A stretch of DNA of 64,000 nt from Bacillaceae bacterium. GTDB lineage: Bacteria; Bacillota; Bacilli; JACDOE01. Of the stretch, positions 62,572 to 64,000 are shown piece after piece. The position numbers and the translations under genes are program-made. How positions within the stretch are numbered: position 1 is the stretch's first letter; each line of letters opens with the position of its first letter. The notes below the pieces were generated by a model. The model saw nothing but the letters and a program-made list of their open reading frames with translations. It searched no databases and had not been told where the DNA came from. The stretch is from positions 62,001 through 126,000 of the forward strand of contig JACDOE010000001.1 of NCBI GenBank assembly GCA_017656255.1. Reading direction: 5' to 3'.

Positions 62572-63996
62572 ATGGCAGAGGAATTCGATTTAGTTGTATT
62601 AGGCGGGGGAACAGGCGGATATGTCGCCGCGATCCGGGCGGCACAGCTCGGCATGAAAGTAGCGGTGGTTGAGAAGGACAAACTGGGCGGCACCTGTTTG
62701 CACAGGGGGTGTATTCCAAGCAAAACGTTACTGAGAAGCGCCGAAGTTTTTCATACCCTAAAAAACAGCGAAGAATTTGGCGTCATGTCAGGGGAAGTCA
62801 GCGTGGACTATGCCAGGGTTCACGAACGGAAAAGGAAAGTGGTGGACCAGCTTCACAAAGGGGTTCAGCACCTGATGAAAAAAGGGAAAATTGCCGTTTA
62901 TGAAGGCATCGGCCGCATCATGGGACCTTCGATTTTCTCCCCCCAGCCCGGTGTGATTTCTGTTGAAAGACCGGACGGAGGAGAGTCGGACATGTTGAAT
63001 CCCAAATTTGTTCTGGTTGCCACCGGCTCAAGACCAAGAAGCCTGCCTGGTCTTGAAGTTGATGGAAATTATGTTTATACCAGTGATGAGATTTTACTAC
63101 TTGAAGAATTGCCGGAATCGCTTCTGATCATTGGAGGAGGCGTCATTGGTATCGAATGGGCTTCATTATTCAGTGATTTCGGTGTGAAAGTGGAAGTCGT
63201 GGAATATGAAGACCGCATTTTGCCCTTTGAAGATGAGGAAATCAGTAAAGAAATGACCCGCCTGTTAAAACGCAAAAAAGTGAAAGTCCATACCGGGGTG
63301 AAAGTACTTCCCGATACGCTTGAATCTGGAGACAACGGGGCCACGATTCAGGGAGATAAAAAAGGTGAGACCGTCACCTTCGCTGCTGATAAAATTCTCG
63401 TATCCGTGGGCAGACAGGCCAATACGGAAGGTATCGGACTGGAAAACACGTCTATTAAAGTGGAAAATGGGCATATCGTGGTCAATGACATGTTCCAGAC
63501 GGCGGAATCCCATATCTATGCCATCGGCGATGTGATCGGCGGGCTTCAGCTGGCGCATGTCGCATCCCATGAGGGGATTCTTGCTGTTGAGCATATGGCT
63601 GGTCTGGAGCCGGATCCCATTGATTATGATATGGTTCCCAGATGTACCTACAGCCGTCCGGAGATTGCCAGTGTCGGGCTCACTGAGAAGCAGGCCAGGG
63701 AACAGGGTTATCAGGTTAAAACCGGAAAGTTTCAATTCAGAGCGATTGGAAAAGCATTGATTTATGGCGAACATGACGGTTTTGTCAAACTGGTGTCCGA
63801 TGAGACAACCGGTGATTTGCTTGGTGTTCACATGATCGGCCCCCATGTGACGGACCTGATCTCGGAAGGGGCACTCGCCAGAGTACTCGATGCTACCCCG
63901 TGGGAAATTGGTCATACGATTCATCCTCATCCAAGCCTGTCTGAAATTATGGGAGAAGCAGCTCTGGCCGTAGATGGAAAGCAAATTCACAGCTGA
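62572..63996 (+). CDS. lpdV: Dihydrolipoamide dehydrogenase (E3)
   Basis: A 474-residue flavoprotein. FAD motif VVLGGGTGGYVAAIRAAQLG, redox-active cysteines GGTCLHRGCIPSK, NAD fold IIGGGVIGIEWASLF, and the C-terminal His-Glu pair in HPHPSLSEIMGE. Position after bcd marks it as the E3 of the branched-chain keto-acid complex (lpdV), and since the pdh operon lacks E3 it may also serve that complex. The stop (TGA) overlaps an ATG at 63996 that may begin the next gene. Confidence 0.94.
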   Translation: MAEEFDLVVLGGGTGGYVAAIRAAQLGMKVAVVEKDKLGGTCLHRGCIPSKTLLRSAEVFHTLKNSEEFGVMSGEVSVDYARVHERKRKVVDQLHKGVQHLMKKGKIAVYEGIGRIMGPSIFSPQPGVISVERPDGGESDMLNPKFVLVATGSRPRSLPGLEVDGNYVYTSDEILLLEELPESLLIIGGGVIGIEWASLFSDFGVKVEVVEYEDRILPFEDEEISKEMTRLLKRKKVKVHTGVKVLPDTLESGDNGATIQGDKKGETVTFAADKILVSVGRQANTEGIGLENTSIKVENGHIVVNDMFQTAESHIYAIGDVIGGLQLAHVASHEGILAVEHMAGLEPDPIDYDMVPRCTYSRPEIASVGLTEKQAREQGYQVKTGKFQFRAIGKALIYGEHDGFVKLVSDETTGDLLGVHMIGPHVTDLISEGALARVLDATPWEIGHTIHPHPSLSEIMGEAALAVDGKQIHS

Positions 63997-64000
63997 TGAT

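Noticed and set aside
63265-63990. 241-codon frame antisense to lpdV
   Set aside because: Shadow of a well-supported gene.
1-64000. tRNA, rRNA, CRISPR arrays, insertion sequences and prophage genes
   Set aside because: None was recognised on reading both strands; no transposase, integrase or regularly spaced repeats are evident.

Overview
The window is a chromosomal stretch of a spore-forming Gram-positive bacterium of the class Bacilli. The evidence is a complete spoIIIA operon, spoIVB, spo0A, a spore photoproduct lyase and a gene order (mntR, yqhO, yqhP, yqhQ, aroQ, pepP, efp, yqhV, spoIIIAA-AH, accB, accC, asp23 family, nusB, folD, xseA, xseB, ispA, dxs, tlyA, nadK, argR, recN, spoIVB, spo0A, yqzF, bcd) that follows the Bacillus subtilis yqh/yqi region. 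An OLE RNA between ispA and dxs, an RNA known mainly from extremophilic and anaerobic Firmicutes, suggests a thermophilic or alkaliphilic lineage. Family-level placement is a guess; no rRNA is present.

Layout. (1) 1-8.8 kb: a cell-surface polysaccharide cluster with a partial membrane protein, an O-antigen ligase-like polymerase, a nucleotide-sugar epimerase, two GT4 glycosyltransferases, a MurJ-family flippase and CsaB pyruvyl transferase. It is followed by a CAP-domain exoprotein and an LCP-family wall-polymer ligase. (2) 11.5-16.1 kb: a DUF2508 protein, a DMT permease, a CNNM/CorC protein and a GH3 beta-N-acetylhexosaminidase. (3) 16.1-20.8 kb: pyruvate dehydrogenase E1alpha, E1beta and E2 without E3, then a SCO1 copper chaperone and a YtkA-like lipoprotein for cytochrome oxidase assembly. 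(4) 20.8-33.6 kb: splB, mntR and the yqhO-efp block. An inserted group (MBL hydrolase, DUF441 protein, ComB, ComA, MFS permease) sits before yqhV. (5) 34-39.4 kb: spoIIIAA-AH, the mother-cell side of the feeding-tube channel. (6) 39.5-57 kb: acetyl-CoA carboxylase, Asp23/AmaP/DUF2273, nusB, a TsaD paralogue, folD, xseAB, ispA, OLE RNA, dxs, tlyA, nadK, argR, recN, spoIVB and spo0A. (7) 57.2-60.6 kb: a tight four-gene unit of SteA-like and SteB-like proteins, a GT2 and a MraY/WecA-like transferase. (8) 60.6-64 kb: yqzF (DUF2627), branched-chain amino-acid dehydrogenase and lpdV, the start of a branched-chain keto-acid operon that continues past the edge.

The most noteworthy items are the OLE RNA, which has its own promoter, a closing helix between its ends and a terminator but no oapA beside it; the steA-steB-GT2-MraY-like unit directly after spo0A; an inverted repeat that can hide the ribosome-binding site and start codon of splB; and a hairpin between a strong Shine-Dalgarno and the start codon of the CNNM gene. 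All calls rest on reading the sequence and on family knowledge; no database search was run.
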